DNA of 64,000 nt, from NCBI RefSeq assembly GCF_001854125.1, contig NZ_CP017715.1, positions 2,976,001 to 3,040,000 on the forward strand, in the 5' to 3' direction. The position numbers and the translations under genes were made by a program. The DNA is from Marinobacter salinus (GTDB lineage Bacteria > Pseudomonadota > Gammaproteobacteria > Pseudomonadales > Oleiphilaceae). The first letter of the stretch is position 1. Every line of letters begins with the position of its first letter. Of the stretch, positions 47,976 through 55,671 are shown one piece after another. The notes under the pieces are model-generated. The model did not search any database and was not told the DNA's origin. It saw nothing but the letters and a program-made list of their open reading frames with translations.

Positions 47976-48001
47976 ATTCTAAGGATATACTAAATTAGAA
48001 T
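47976..48001 (-). promoter_or_regulatory. AT-rich inverted repeat upstream of the MBL-SulP unit
   Basis: ATTCTAA (47976-47982) and TTAGAAT (47995-48001) are perfect arms about a twelve-base AT-rich centre, in the promoter position of the MBL gene. ArsR-type sulfur repressors such as BigR/SqrR bind comparable AT-rich palindromes; no such gene is in the window. From here to 48200, about 200 bases, I see no gene. Confidence 0.5.
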
Positions 48002-48200
48002 ATGAGGTGAAATGTTCTTTTTTTATATGCGCAGTATTCCTGATGCACCAACCGCACAGTCGCGCCCTGCCTGTTTGGCAAGATACATCCCGGGAATCCA
48101 CAATTCCGGCACTGACTGTCACCGGCATGGAAGGAACACCCTCGTTACACGTGAGTGTAGCTCACAGCGCAGGACGCGGCGGATCGCGCCCAACGGTGGA

Positions 48201-48821
48201 TCAGAGTTTTTCCAGCAGCCGTTTCGCCTGCTCACGCCGGCCCGTATCCGCCAGTTCCCGTCCCGGGCGAGAGGGGGCCTTCAGGACTTTCTCCAGATAC
48301 ACCCGGGCCCGCTGTGGCTGATCCTGTTCACGCAGAAAATCCCCGAAGAAGTAGTTCGGATCCATACCATCGGGATTAATAGCCAGCGCCTTCTGCAAGT
48401 ATTTCTGGGCCTTATCATCGTCGCCAAAACCTAGCGGCCAGCCCGGCACCTGATAATAGAGACTTCCCAGGGAGGTATAGGCAGACCCTTCAAGGGCACC
48501 CGGATTGATTGTCATCGCTGCCTCAAGAGCTTTTCGAGCATCCTTGACCAACCCGAGCGCGCCAAGTCCACCCTTGGCTCCGGCGTATGTGCTCAGCACA
48601 ATCCCCTGCCAGATCAGCGGTTCGGCATGATCCGGGTAGCGGGCAACAAACGCCTCGGCGTTTTTGGCCAGCACTTCGAACCCCTTTTCTTTCTGATCAT
48701 CCGGAAACTGATACTGGATTTCCGCCCAGCGTTGCTGGATGGCGGCCAGCTCCTTATCGAGATCTCCCGCCCAAAGGGGCATGGCAATCAGACCCGCAAA
48801 GGCCAGTGCTATCCATTTCAT
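48201..48821 (-). CDS. Exported TPR-like protein
   Basis: The 206-residue protein starts at 48821, where its ATG overlaps the SDR stop as ATGA. A signal peptide is clear (MKWIALAFAGLIAMPLWAGD, cleavage near residue 18). The mature part is helical with two or more tetratricopeptide-like repeats (ARKALEAAMTINPGALEGSA, AQKYLQKALAINPDG, ARVYLEKVLKAP). TPR proteins bind partner proteins; the partner here is unknown. It is the last gene of the operon starting with the hemolysin-family gene, which suggests an envelope step for that pathway. Confidence 0.83.
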   Translation of the reverse strand: MKWIALAFAGLIAMPLWAGDLDKELAAIQQRWAEIQYQFPDDQKEKGFEVLAKNAEAFVARYPDHAEPLIWQGIVLSTYAGAKGGLGALGLVKDARKALEAAMTINPGALEGSAYTSLGSLYYQVPGWPLGFGDDDKAQKYLQKALAINPDGMDPNYFFGDFLREQDQPQRARVYLEKVLKAPSRPGRELADTGRREQAKRLLEKL

Positions 48822-49600
48822 GACGATACTCCCGAATTCAGAAAACGCCGTATGACCGGCAGTTGCTTCAACATGGCCTTGTCGACAATCCGCGGCAGGA
48901 TGCCGTTGATGATCACGAACAGCTTCTCCGGCCATCCCAGGAAACGACGACGGTCGTTGTTCTCCATGGCCTTGAGAATCTCGCCTGCCACCCTTTCCGG
49001 GGGATCCATGCTGTTACCCAGTGCTCGGTTAAGTTCGTTGACGGCTTCCGGATTCATTGCAGTGGCCGTCGCCCGTGGAGCGACGTAAATGATCTGTACC
49101 GGGGTGTCCGCCAGCTCCCGGCGCAGGGCTTCGGAAAAACCCCGTAAACCGAATTTCGTGGCGCAGTATGCGGTATAACCGGGAAAACCTATGCTGCCAA
49201 ACGTGGAACCGACAAACACCAGGGCGCCATAACCGGCCCTCTGAAAGCGCGGCGCAAAATGGCGACCAACCAGCATGGCGCTGCGCAGGTTCACGGTAAT
49301 CTGGGCATCAATGGCGGATACCGATAACTTGTCGAGACTGGCAAACCGATTTTGCCCCGCGCAGTGAATGACACCGTCGATCTCCGGGTAAGCCTCGGTC
49401 AGGCGTTCCAGCTGCCCCTCAAGATCCGGCCCCGCGAGGTCCAGGTGAACCGCAGATGCGCCGCTTATATGGGCAAGGGTTTCCGGATGACGGGAGGCAA
49501 CAATGACTTTGGCACCGGCCAGGATCAGTGGTTCCACCAGAGCTTTGCCAATACCGCCGGTGCCCCCCAACAGCAGGAAAACACGATCATGCAGCTTCAT
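48818..49600 (-). CDS. Short-chain dehydrogenase/reductase (SDR)
   Basis: The 260-residue start at 49600 (MKLHDRVFLLL) follows a GAGGGG site and overlaps the preceding gene by 14 bases; the frame to 49720 is unsupported. The cofactor motif is GGTGGIGKAL, the structural element HCAGQNRF corresponds to NAG, the active serine is in FVGSTFGS, and the catalytic Tyr-Lys pair is in YTAYCATKFG. The substrate is unknown; as a reductase or dehydrogenase it could modify the product of the upstream ligase and diiron domain. Confidence 0.9.
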   Translation of the reverse strand: MKLHDRVFLLLGGTGGIGKALVEPLILAGAKVIVASRHPETLAHISGASAVHLDLAGPDLEGQLERLTEAYPEIDGVIHCAGQNRFASLDKLSVSAIDAQITVNLRSAMLVGRHFAPRFQRAGYGALVFVGSTFGSIGFPGYTAYCATKFGLRGFSEALRRELADTPVQIIYVAPRATATAMNPEAVNELNRALGNSMDPPERVAGEILKAMENNDRRRFLGWPEKLFVIINGILPRIVDKAMLKQLPVIRRFLNSGVSS

Positions 49601-51758
49601 GTCGCTGCCCCTCACGACCCGTCCGAAGTGGAATGCTGTGAAGCATATCGCCGTATAGGCGGTATACCATCCGGGCTGAATCAATAATGTCCTGCTGGTC
49701 TTCCACGTCCGTAATGTCATCCATCAGGTTTCGGAAAAACTCAAAGTGCTCCTGGTCCAGCGCCCCGTGGGAATACAGGTAACTGAAGGCTTCATCGGGC
49801 AACTGCAACAGTTTCTGGATCTGTTCTCCCAGTGGCGTCGCCAGCTCGATTGAAGTGCCTTCAAGCACCTGTACCATGCCGAAGAATGCCATCGGATTGC
49901 AGCGGTTAATCTGGTCGTAAAGATAGGACACCATCAGTTCAATAGAGATGTCCGGGTTTCCGTGCCGCACCGCTTCCTTGTCGTAACCACAGGCTGCGAT
50001 GTCGTTCAGGATCCACTCGTGATGGCCGTATTCTTCATCGATGTATTCAACCAGTGCTTTGCGTACAAATTCCATGCGCTCGGGGAGCCGACCGCCACAG
50101 GCCATCATCAGTGGCACAGTATGCTTGACGTGGTGGTAGGCCTGGGTCAGAAACCAGGTGTAACTCTCCAGATCAAAACGGCCCTCCTGAATGGCGCGAA
50201 TAACCGGCGCCTTGGTTACATGTTCGCGGGCCTCCGCGGTTTCCTGCTGCAATCTGTCAAAAAACGCCATATGGGATGCTCCTGGCTTACTCGTGAGTGG
50301 TGGAGTAGTAAATAGGGGAAAGGCTTTTGCCAATAACGATGGCAAGTCCGATTGAATGTGTGACCGAACCGGCCGGCCATTGGCGGTCAAATAGCCTTCT
50401 GCCTGGTTCAGAGGCTGTCGGCGGATGTAGACCGCCTCCAGCCGTGCATAGTCCGGCAAGCGCTCGTTAAGCCGCATCAGATCAATGGTCAGTTCATCCG
50501 GCGACCGGCCATCAGTGACTGTGATCAGTGCACGGGGCCGAGGCTCACCGTCGCCAAAGACAACAGCCTGGGCGGCCCCTACTGCCTGAATCAGCTCGCT
50601 TTCCAGCCATTCCGGACTGACATTGCGCCCGAAACTGGTAATCAGAAGATTCTTGGACCGGCCATTCACGGACAAGAAACCGTCGGCGTCCAGCTCGCCC
50701 AGATCGCCCGTTCCGAGAGCCTCGTCACCCTGTGGTTCGTCACCGAGATAACCCAGGTGGGTGTTGCCCGAGACACGGATCTGCTGACCACCGTCAACCC
50801 CAACCCGGACATGGCCCAACGGCCGGCCAACGGTTCCCGGGCGGTCATCACCCGGAACATTGAGCGCCACCACAGAACCACACTCGGACAAACCATACCC
50901 CTCAAACAACGGCAGGCCCGCCGCACGACCACGGGCGAGAAGCTCCGGGGAAACCTTGCCACCGCCGACCGCAAGAAAGCGGAAAGGCGCCGGGTCCAGG
51001 CTACTGTTCTCGGCTGACGCGACCAGCAAGGCGGCCAGCTCCGGCACCAGAATGACCGAGTCCGGCGCTGACCGGTTCAGGCTGCCGATCAGCTTTGGCG
51101 CGTCCAGCCCACTGCTGCCGGACATTCCAAAATCTTTCAGAGGAGCCAGCTCAACCATTGCGCCCATGAGCAGGGGCAGGTACACACCGGCGATATTTTC
51201 CAGCAAGGTAGCCAGCGGCAAAATGCACAGATGGTGCCGAAGTTCGACGCCCTCCAGGCGTTGTTGCAGGGCCTGGGTGGTTGCCGCCATCTGTGAAGCA
51301 GACAGGCAAACCCCTTTGGGTGTACCGGTGCTTCCGGAGGTAAACGTGATCTTCGCCGTGCCTTCCGGCATCAGCGATGTCTCTGCCGTCACGGGCAGTG
51401 TGGCCAGCCAGACACCGTGCCCCAGATTTTCCCTGTGGGTATCCGGTTCAGCCCAGAGCAAGCCGTCGAGGCCGGCCCTGGCAATCAGGTGTTCGGTCTG
51501 GCTCTTCGAGAAAAAGACCGGGACCGGAACGCAAACCACATCGGCAATCATGCAGGCGAGGTCTGCAATAACCCAGGCAACCGTATTGTCACCGCAAAGC
51601 CCCGCGCGAACGACGCCGTGGCGCTTGAGGCTGGCAGCAACGCTAACAGCGGCCTCGTAAAGATCCTTGATGCTCATTGAGCCACCCGGGCTCTTCAGGG
51701 CGGGCGCATCCGGCTGAACCGCGACGCGAGCTGCCAACAATTCAGGCAGTGTGGCCAT
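49587..51758 (-). CDS. AMP-dependent acyl ligase fused to heme-oxygenase-like diiron domain
   Basis: The frame encodes 723 residues from ATG 51758, which follows GGAGG. Residues 1 to ~470 form an ANL adenylating enzyme: P-loop TFTSGSTGTPKG (139-149), YGLSE (288-292), GDLGELDADG and GRSKNLLI. The A10 position, normally lysine, reads GRPVR. Residues 497-723 form a heme-oxygenase-like domain with probable iron ligands Glu575/576, His579/580, Glu633, Asp668 and His671, resembling HDO enzymes such as UndA and CADD. Adenylation of a carboxylic acid followed by oxygen-dependent chemistry is a fair reading. Met497 has its own ribosome site, so the halves may be separate proteins (see the junction entry). 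Confidence 0.85.
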   Translation of the reverse strand: MATLPELLAARVAVQPDAPALKSPGGSMSIKDLYEAAVSVAASLKRHGVVRAGLCGDNTVAWVIADLACMIADVVCVPVPVFFSKSQTEHLIARAGLDGLLWAEPDTHRENLGHGVWLATLPVTAETSLMPEGTAKITFTSGSTGTPKGVCLSASQMAATTQALQQRLEGVELRHHLCILPLATLLENIAGVYLPLLMGAMVELAPLKDFGMSGSSGLDAPKLIGSLNRSAPDSVILVPELAALLVASAENSSLDPAPFRFLAVGGGKVSPELLARGRAAGLPLFEGYGLSECGSVVALNVPGDDRPGTVGRPLGHVRVGVDGGQQIRVSGNTHLGYLGDEPQGDEALGTGDLGELDADGFLSVNGRSKNLLITSFGRNVSPEWLESELIQAVGAAQAVVFGDGEPRPRALITVTDGRSPDELTIDLMRLNERLPDYARLEAVYIRRQPLNQAEGYLTANGRPVRSHIQSDLPSLLAKAFPLFTTPPLTSKPGASHMAFFDRLQQETAEAREHVTKAPVIRAIQEGRFDLESYTWFLTQAYHHVKHTVPLMMACGGRLPERMEFVRKALVEYIDEEYGHHEWILNDIAACGYDKEAVRHGNPDISIELMVSYLYDQINRCNPMAFFGMVQVLEGTSIELATPLGEQIQKLLQLPDEAFSYLYSHGALDQEHFEFFRNLMDDITDVEDQQDIIDSARMVYRLYGDMLHSIPLRTGREGQRHEAA
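50270..50318 (-). other. Ligase/diiron-domain junction with internal ribosome site and cryptic stop
   Basis: The ATG of Met497 (50268-50270) has AGGAG exactly 8 bases upstream (50279-50283). Just before that, a TAA (50287-50289) lies in another frame. One extra base near the four-base C run (50315-50318, G on the plus strand) would put the ligase in frame with that TAA, giving a textbook two-gene boundary. The fusion may be a recent one-base loss or a sequence error. Confidence 0.6.
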
Positions 51759-52449
51759 AACGACCTCCATTGACCAAGATATTGTCCGCTTCAGCCGTGA
51801 CTGGGTGGGTGACTCTCAACAGTCCGATCGCCTGCAAGGCGGCGAGACTTGCAGCCACACTTATCGCCATCACCACCGGATGGTGATCGTAATAGCGCCC
51901 CCAGCCAGCGCCGCCATCTGGCAAACGGGCCGGATCTGCAGCTGACAGGGTATAAGTCTCGATACCCAGGCGCCGAAAGCTATTCTGTAACTGATCGGTG
52001 CCGGTACAGACCACCCACTGATAGCCCGCGTTGCTCAGCCAAACGGCAAGGCTCGCAAACAGGTAGCGACTGACGCCCGCCTCAACACCCGCCAGATGCG
52101 CAATCTCGGCGATGTGCTCACGCCCTGCTCCGGAAAGAGGTCTGTGGTGCTCAACCGGCGTTTCAAGATAATCCTCCAGGAACAGCGTCGCCCGGGAGGC
52201 GTCACGCATGCCAACAGCCGCAAGCAGTGACCCCTGCGCCGTGGTCAATGCCAACAGATCTGGAATTCTCAGGGCGGGCTCGGCGCCATAAGCCATAAAA
52301 AAACGGCGGCGAATAAAATCCCCCACAAGCTCAGCCACTGTGGTTTGCGACGCCACCTCGCATAACCAACGACCGGCACAGCGAATGACGGGAACCACCT
52401 CCTCTGAGTCCAGAGGACAGCAGGCGGACATCATCAGCGGGTCTGACAT
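51742..52449 (-). CDS. Thermostable hemolysin family protein (acyltransferase-like)
   Basis: The 235-residue start at 52449 (MSDPLMM) follows GGGAGAG; the frame to 52500 lacks a site. The sequence matches the 'thermostable hemolysin' family named after a Vibrio protein. It has no signal peptide and no membrane segment, and its middle (EIAHLAGVEAGVSRYLFASL, CTGTDQLQNSFRRLGIE) looks like the acyl-homoserine-lactone-synthase/GNAT fold, so an acyltransferase is more likely than a toxin; this is inference. It overlaps the ligase start by 17 bases. It is the first gene of a five-gene operon behind PmrA-type boxes. Confidence 0.83.
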   Translation of the reverse strand: MSDPLMMSACCPLDSEEVVPVIRCAGRWLCEVASQTTVAELVGDFIRRRFFMAYGAEPALRIPDLLALTTAQGSLLAAVGMRDASRATLFLEDYLETPVEHHRPLSGAGREHIAEIAHLAGVEAGVSRYLFASLAVWLSNAGYQWVVCTGTDQLQNSFRRLGIETYTLSAADPARLPDGGAGWGRYYDHHPVVMAISVAASLAALQAIGLLRVTHPVTAEADNILVNGGRYGHTA

Positions 52450-52510
52450 AGACACTCTCCCAAAAGCCAACACAGGACGCGGGGGCCAATGCCCTTTCAA
52501 CGTGAATACC

Positions 52511-52516
52511 AGAATA
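52511..52516 (-). promoter_or_regulatory. -10 element toward the hemolysin-family operon
   Basis: TATTCT on the minus strand begins 10 bases beyond PmrA box 1. The predicted start near 52504 leaves a 55-base leader. Confidence 0.5.
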
Positions 52517-52526
52517 GAGAGGTGGG

Positions 52527-52543
52527 CTTAAAGCAGGCTTAAG
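52527..52543. promoter_or_regulatory. PmrA-type box 1
   Basis: CTTAAA-N5-CTTAAG has the 6-5-6 spacing of PmrA/QseB-type direct repeats. It is nearest the hemolysin-family gene. Confidence 0.75.
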
Positions 52544-52559
52544 GAGAACCGCTCAAAAC

Positions 52560-52576
52560 CTTAAGGCGACCTTAAG
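52560..52576. promoter_or_regulatory. PmrA-type box 2
   Basis: CTTAAG-N5-CTTAAG is a perfect repeat. It begins 33 bases after the start of box 1, roughly three helical turns. Confidence 0.82.
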
Positions 52577-52593
52577 ATTTCTGAGTTTTGGCG

Positions 52594-52610
52594 CTTAAGG
52601 CTCAGTTAAG
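52594..52610 (+). promoter_or_regulatory. PmrA-type box 3
   Basis: CTTAAG-N5-GTTAAG begins 34 bases after box 2. A -10 candidate (TACAGT) lies 10 bases downstream, toward gtrA. Confidence 0.8.
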
Positions 52611-52620
52611 AAAGCCTCTA

Positions 52621-52626
52621 TACAGT
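52621..52626 (+). promoter_or_regulatory. -10 element toward the gtrA operon
   Basis: TACAGT begins 10 bases after PmrA box 3, mirroring the arrangement on the opposite strand. The predicted start near 52633 leaves a 48-base leader to gtrA. Confidence 0.5.
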
Positions 52627-52680
52627 GAGCCACCATTAGCCGAACTGCGGCGGTATTGAAATGTGAAAGGTCCAGACACA

Positions 52681-53091
52681 ATGGCAGGCAGCCCCGGGCA
52701 TTCTTCAAAAGCCAAAGAATCACGATTGCCGCGCTTCCTGATGTCAGGTGGTGCCGCAACAGCTTTGCACTGGCTGGTGATGGCCCTGTTGATCGGTCAG
52801 GATATCCAGCCGTCATTGGCAACGGCTGTGGGAGCCAGTGCCGGGCTGATTTTCAACTACCTCATGCAACATGCCTGGACCTTCCGCTCCGGACTCCTGC
52901 ACAAGGTTGCCTTTCCCCGCTACCTGACCAGTTCCGCTTTTGGCTGGCTCCTGAACCTTGCCCTGTTCAGTGTCCTGGTGTCTCTGGGTGCTGCAACTGC
53001 AATAGCGCAGGTCTGTGCGACAGCCCTGGTGACTCTGGTTAATTTCCTGTTGTCCGAGAGGTTCGTGTTCCATGAAAGCCGGCTACGCTAG
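52681..53091 (+). CDS. GtrA family membrane protein
   Basis: The 136-residue form starts at ATG 52681, 10 bases after AAAGG; an earlier in-frame GTG at 52663 overlaps that site. Four hydrophobic segments and the typical FLMSGGAATALHWLVM, GLIFNYLMQHAWTF and VNFLLSERFVF blocks define GtrA, a small protein thought to flip or present polyprenyl-phosphate-linked sugars. It overlaps the glycosyltransferase gene by 20 bases. It is the first gene of the PmrA-box-controlled plus-strand operon. Confidence 0.89.
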   Translation: MAGSPGHSSKAKESRLPRFLMSGGAATALHWLVMALLIGQDIQPSLATAVGASAGLIFNYLMQHAWTFRSGLLHKVAFPRYLTSSAFGWLLNLALFSVLVSLGAATAIAQVCATALVTLVNFLLSERFVFHESRLR

Positions 53092-54082
53092 GTTCAAAAA
53101 TCAACTTCTGAGCATTGTCATACCCGTGCATAACGAGGCAGCGGTCATCCCGATCCTATTGGACCGACTGGATACCGTGATTGCGACACTCGAAAGCCCG
53201 GTGGAACTGGTTTTTGTGGATGACGGCAGCACTGACAACAGCGTAGCGCTGCTGCTGGCGGGCCAGGATCACCTCGCCCGAATCCGGGTTCTCCGGTTGT
53301 CCCGGAACTTCGGCAAAGAAGCTGCCGTCTCGGCTGGGCTCAGGGAAGCCAGGGGAGATGCCGTCATTCTGATTGATGCCGACCTCCAGGACCCACCGGA
53401 ATTGATCCCGAGGATGGTCACGGAATGGCAAAAAGGCGCAGATGTGGTGTTGATGAAACGCCGGAGCCGAGCCGGGGAGAGCTGGCTCAAACGACTGACA
53501 GCCTCCCTGTTCTACCGGCTGATCAATCACATCAGTGACTCCCCTATTCCGGTGGATACGGGTGACTTCCGGTTGATGAGCCGACGGACCATTGACGCCC
53601 TGAACAAGCTGCCAGAGCGCAATCGTTACCTCAAGGGTATGTTCGCCTGGGTTGGCATGCCTACGGTGACCCTGGAATTCGACCGGGATTCCCGCGCCGC
53701 AGGTAACACCAAGTGGAACTACTTCAAGCTCGTGCAGCTCGCCATGGAAGGGATTACCTCGTTTTCGACCAAACCGCTCAGAGTTGCCTTGCTACTGGGG
53801 CTGATGGCAGCCGGTGCGGGCGGGATGTTTGGTCTTTGGGAAGTGCTCAAGGTTCTGATATTTGGCGTGTCCACACCGGGCTATGCCTCAATGATCGCGG
53901 TGATCACCTTTCTCGCCGGTGTTCAGCTTCTCGGTATCGGTCTGTTGGGCGAGTATGTCGGGCGCATCTACATGGAAACCAAACAGAGGCCGATCTTCAT
54001 ACTCGCGGATGAACTCGAAACCGGATCATCCCGGAACCAATTCCCGAAACTCAAGGTAGCCGGTGATGACACGGCACGTTAA
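53072..54082 (+). CDS. GT2 family glycosyltransferase (ArnC/GtrB-like)
   Basis: The 336-residue protein has a GT-A catalytic domain with IVIPVHNEAAVIPILL at the start, FVDDGSTDNSV, and DADLQDPPELIPRM carrying the metal-binding aspartates, then two C-terminal membrane helices (residues ~235-300). It resembles ArnC, GtrB and dolichol-phosphate-mannose-synthase-like enzymes, which place a sugar on undecaprenyl phosphate. The sugar cannot be told from sequence. Together with GtrA and the ArnT-like enzyme it forms a three-step envelope glycosylation route. Confidence 0.91.
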   Translation: MKAGYARFKNQLLSIVIPVHNEAAVIPILLDRLDTVIATLESPVELVFVDDGSTDNSVALLLAGQDHLARIRVLRLSRNFGKEAAVSAGLREARGDAVILIDADLQDPPELIPRMVTEWQKGADVVLMKRRSRAGESWLKRLTASLFYRLINHISDSPIPVDTGDFRLMSRRTIDALNKLPERNRYLKGMFAWVGMPTVTLEFDRDSRAAGNTKWNYFKLVQLAMEGITSFSTKPLRVALLLGLMAAGAGGMFGLWEVLKVLIFGVSTPGYASMIAVITFLAGVQLLGIGLLGEYVGRIYMETKQRPIFILADELETGSSRNQFPKLKVAGDDTAR

Positions 54083-55574
54083 AACCCTGATATGGCTCCT
54101 GGGCATCGTCCTGCTCGCCCGGCTGGCGCTGTCGGCACTCATTCCATTCATGGATACTACCGAACCGCGCTACGCGGAGATTGCCCGTGTTATGGCCGAA
54201 ACCGGGGACTGGATCACGCCCTGGTTTGATGTCGGTGTGCCGTTCTGGGGCAAGCCACCTCTGTCTTTCTGGGCACAGGCACTGTCATTCAAACTGTTCG
54301 GCATCAACGAACTGGCCGGGCGCTTCCCGTCCTGGCTGGCAAACCTTGGCGTTGTCGGCCTCGTTTACGCGACCGGCATGGCCATTCAATCAAATCGGGA
54401 GCGCAACGAAGCACACCGGAACGCACTCTGGGCCGCGTTGATTTATGCCACCACCGCACTGGGGTTTCTCAGTGCCGGAACGGTCATGACTGACTCCTTT
54501 CTCACCCTGGGAACCACGCTGACGCTCGCCAGCCTGATTATGAGGCTGAGCGGGCATTCCTCGGCCTGGGGCTGGGGCTTCTTCGCCGGGCTTGCCATTG
54601 GCCTGCTCGCCAAAGGTCCCCTGGCAATGGTTCTCACAGGCATTCCGGTATTCGTATGGGTTGTGTCTAGCCGCCAATGGCGAACCCTCTGGCATTGCCT
54701 GCCCTGGATCACCGGTACAGCGGCCATGCTGGCGATGGTGCTTCCCTGGTATGTGCTGGCCGAACTGAAAACCCCCGGATTCCTCGACTATTTTATTGTC
54801 GGTGAGCACATCAAGCGCTTTATCGTCAGCAATTGGCACGGTGATCTCTACGGCGATGCTCATGAGTTCACCCGGGGCACCATTTGGTTATACCTGCTAC
54901 TGGCAAGCTTCCCCTGGGGTTTTGTCCTGATTGGCACCGCGATTCAGAAACGGTTCCGCAAACCGGCCGGACGACCTGAGGGCCGACTGCCTTCGGCCCT
55001 CAGGGTGCTGCTCATCGCAAGTGCCCTGACACCGGCTGTTTTCTTCAGCTTTTCGGGCAACATTTTATGGACCTATGTGCTGCCGGGACTTCCGTTCCTG
55101 GCACTGCTGGTCGCCCGGTATTGCCCGCTGCCGGAAAAAGGCGCATTACGAAATGCCGCCCTGGCCTCGACGCTGATGATTCCGGCTCTGGGTACCGTCG
55201 CAACCGTGTGGGTTCAGACTCATCCGGGGACTCTGAAAACAGAAAAGTACCTTATCGGTCGGCATGAATCACAATTCGGTACAGGCCTGTTCCCGGTCAG
55301 GTTTCTGGAGCACGCCCCTTTCTCGGCGCGCTTCTATAGCGAAGGCCGGGTGGAAGTGGTGAGCTGGGATGATATACAACCCATGGTGGCAGAGGGCGCG
55401 CCCGGGGCCGGGATGTATATCGCGGTCAACAAGAAAACCCACAGCGCCACTGAGGTTCTCAATAAACTCGCGGTGTCTGTGGACGAGGATCAGCGATACA
55501 CGCTCTACCACATCCCGGGAACAACAGCCCAGGCTGACAGTATCCCACTGGACAAAAACAGTCCGGATGCCTGA
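54066..55574 (+). CDS. ArnT-like lipid-linked glycosyltransferase (GT83/GT39)
   Basis: The 502-residue start is ATG 54066, next to a GTG at 54063; it overlaps the GT2 gene by 17 bases. About twelve hydrophobic segments and the family motifs DTTEPRYAEIARVMAETGDW, PFWGKPPLSFWAQA and the early periplasmic loop are those of ArnT/PMT-type transferases, which move a sugar from undecaprenyl phosphate to lipid A or other targets at the periplasmic face. The gene is followed by the PmrA-like regulator, supporting lipid A or surface modification. No arnA, arnB or arnD gene is here, so the sugar may differ from aminoarabinose. Confidence 0.89.
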   Translation: MTRHVKTLIWLLGIVLLARLALSALIPFMDTTEPRYAEIARVMAETGDWITPWFDVGVPFWGKPPLSFWAQALSFKLFGINELAGRFPSWLANLGVVGLVYATGMAIQSNRERNEAHRNALWAALIYATTALGFLSAGTVMTDSFLTLGTTLTLASLIMRLSGHSSAWGWGFFAGLAIGLLAKGPLAMVLTGIPVFVWVVSSRQWRTLWHCLPWITGTAAMLAMVLPWYVLAELKTPGFLDYFIVGEHIKRFIVSNWHGDLYGDAHEFTRGTIWLYLLLASFPWGFVLIGTAIQKRFRKPAGRPEGRLPSALRVLLIASALTPAVFFSFSGNILWTYVLPGLPFLALLVARYCPLPEKGALRNAALASTLMIPALGTVATVWVQTHPGTLKTEKYLIGRHESQFGTGLFPVRFLEHAPFSARFYSEGRVEVVSWDDIQPMVAEGAPGAGMYIAVNKKTHSATEVLNKLAVSVDEDQRYTLYHIPGTTAQADSIPLDKNSPDA

Positions 55575-55624
55575 TGCCCTGTTGATCGCATCGGGCACTC
55601 CGATTACCTGTGCTATTGTTCTGA

Positions 55625-55648
55625 CGGGCAGCCTGGCTGCCCGGTTTT
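55625..55648 (+). terminator. Weak terminator or attenuator between the ArnT-like gene and pmrA-like gene
   Basis: An eight-base stem (55625-55632 with 55636-55643) with a three-base loop is followed by G and four T. The short T-run suggests partial termination before the regulator genes. Confidence 0.55.
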
Positions 55649-55671
55649 CGTAACTAACCGGAAAAGAATCA

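Noticed and set aside
48007..48434. Small plus-strand frames between the MBL and TPR genes
   Set aside because: They overlap the TPR gene on the other strand, have no domain and no convincing ribosome site.
51742..52449. A secreted pore-forming hemolysin
   Set aside because: The protein has no signal peptide, no membrane segment and an acyltransferase-like pattern, and it is encoded with cytosolic enzymes.
55575..55671. A PmrA box directly upstream of the pmrA-like gene
   Set aside because: I found no CTTAAG-type repeat there; control probably comes from the boxes upstream of gtrA.
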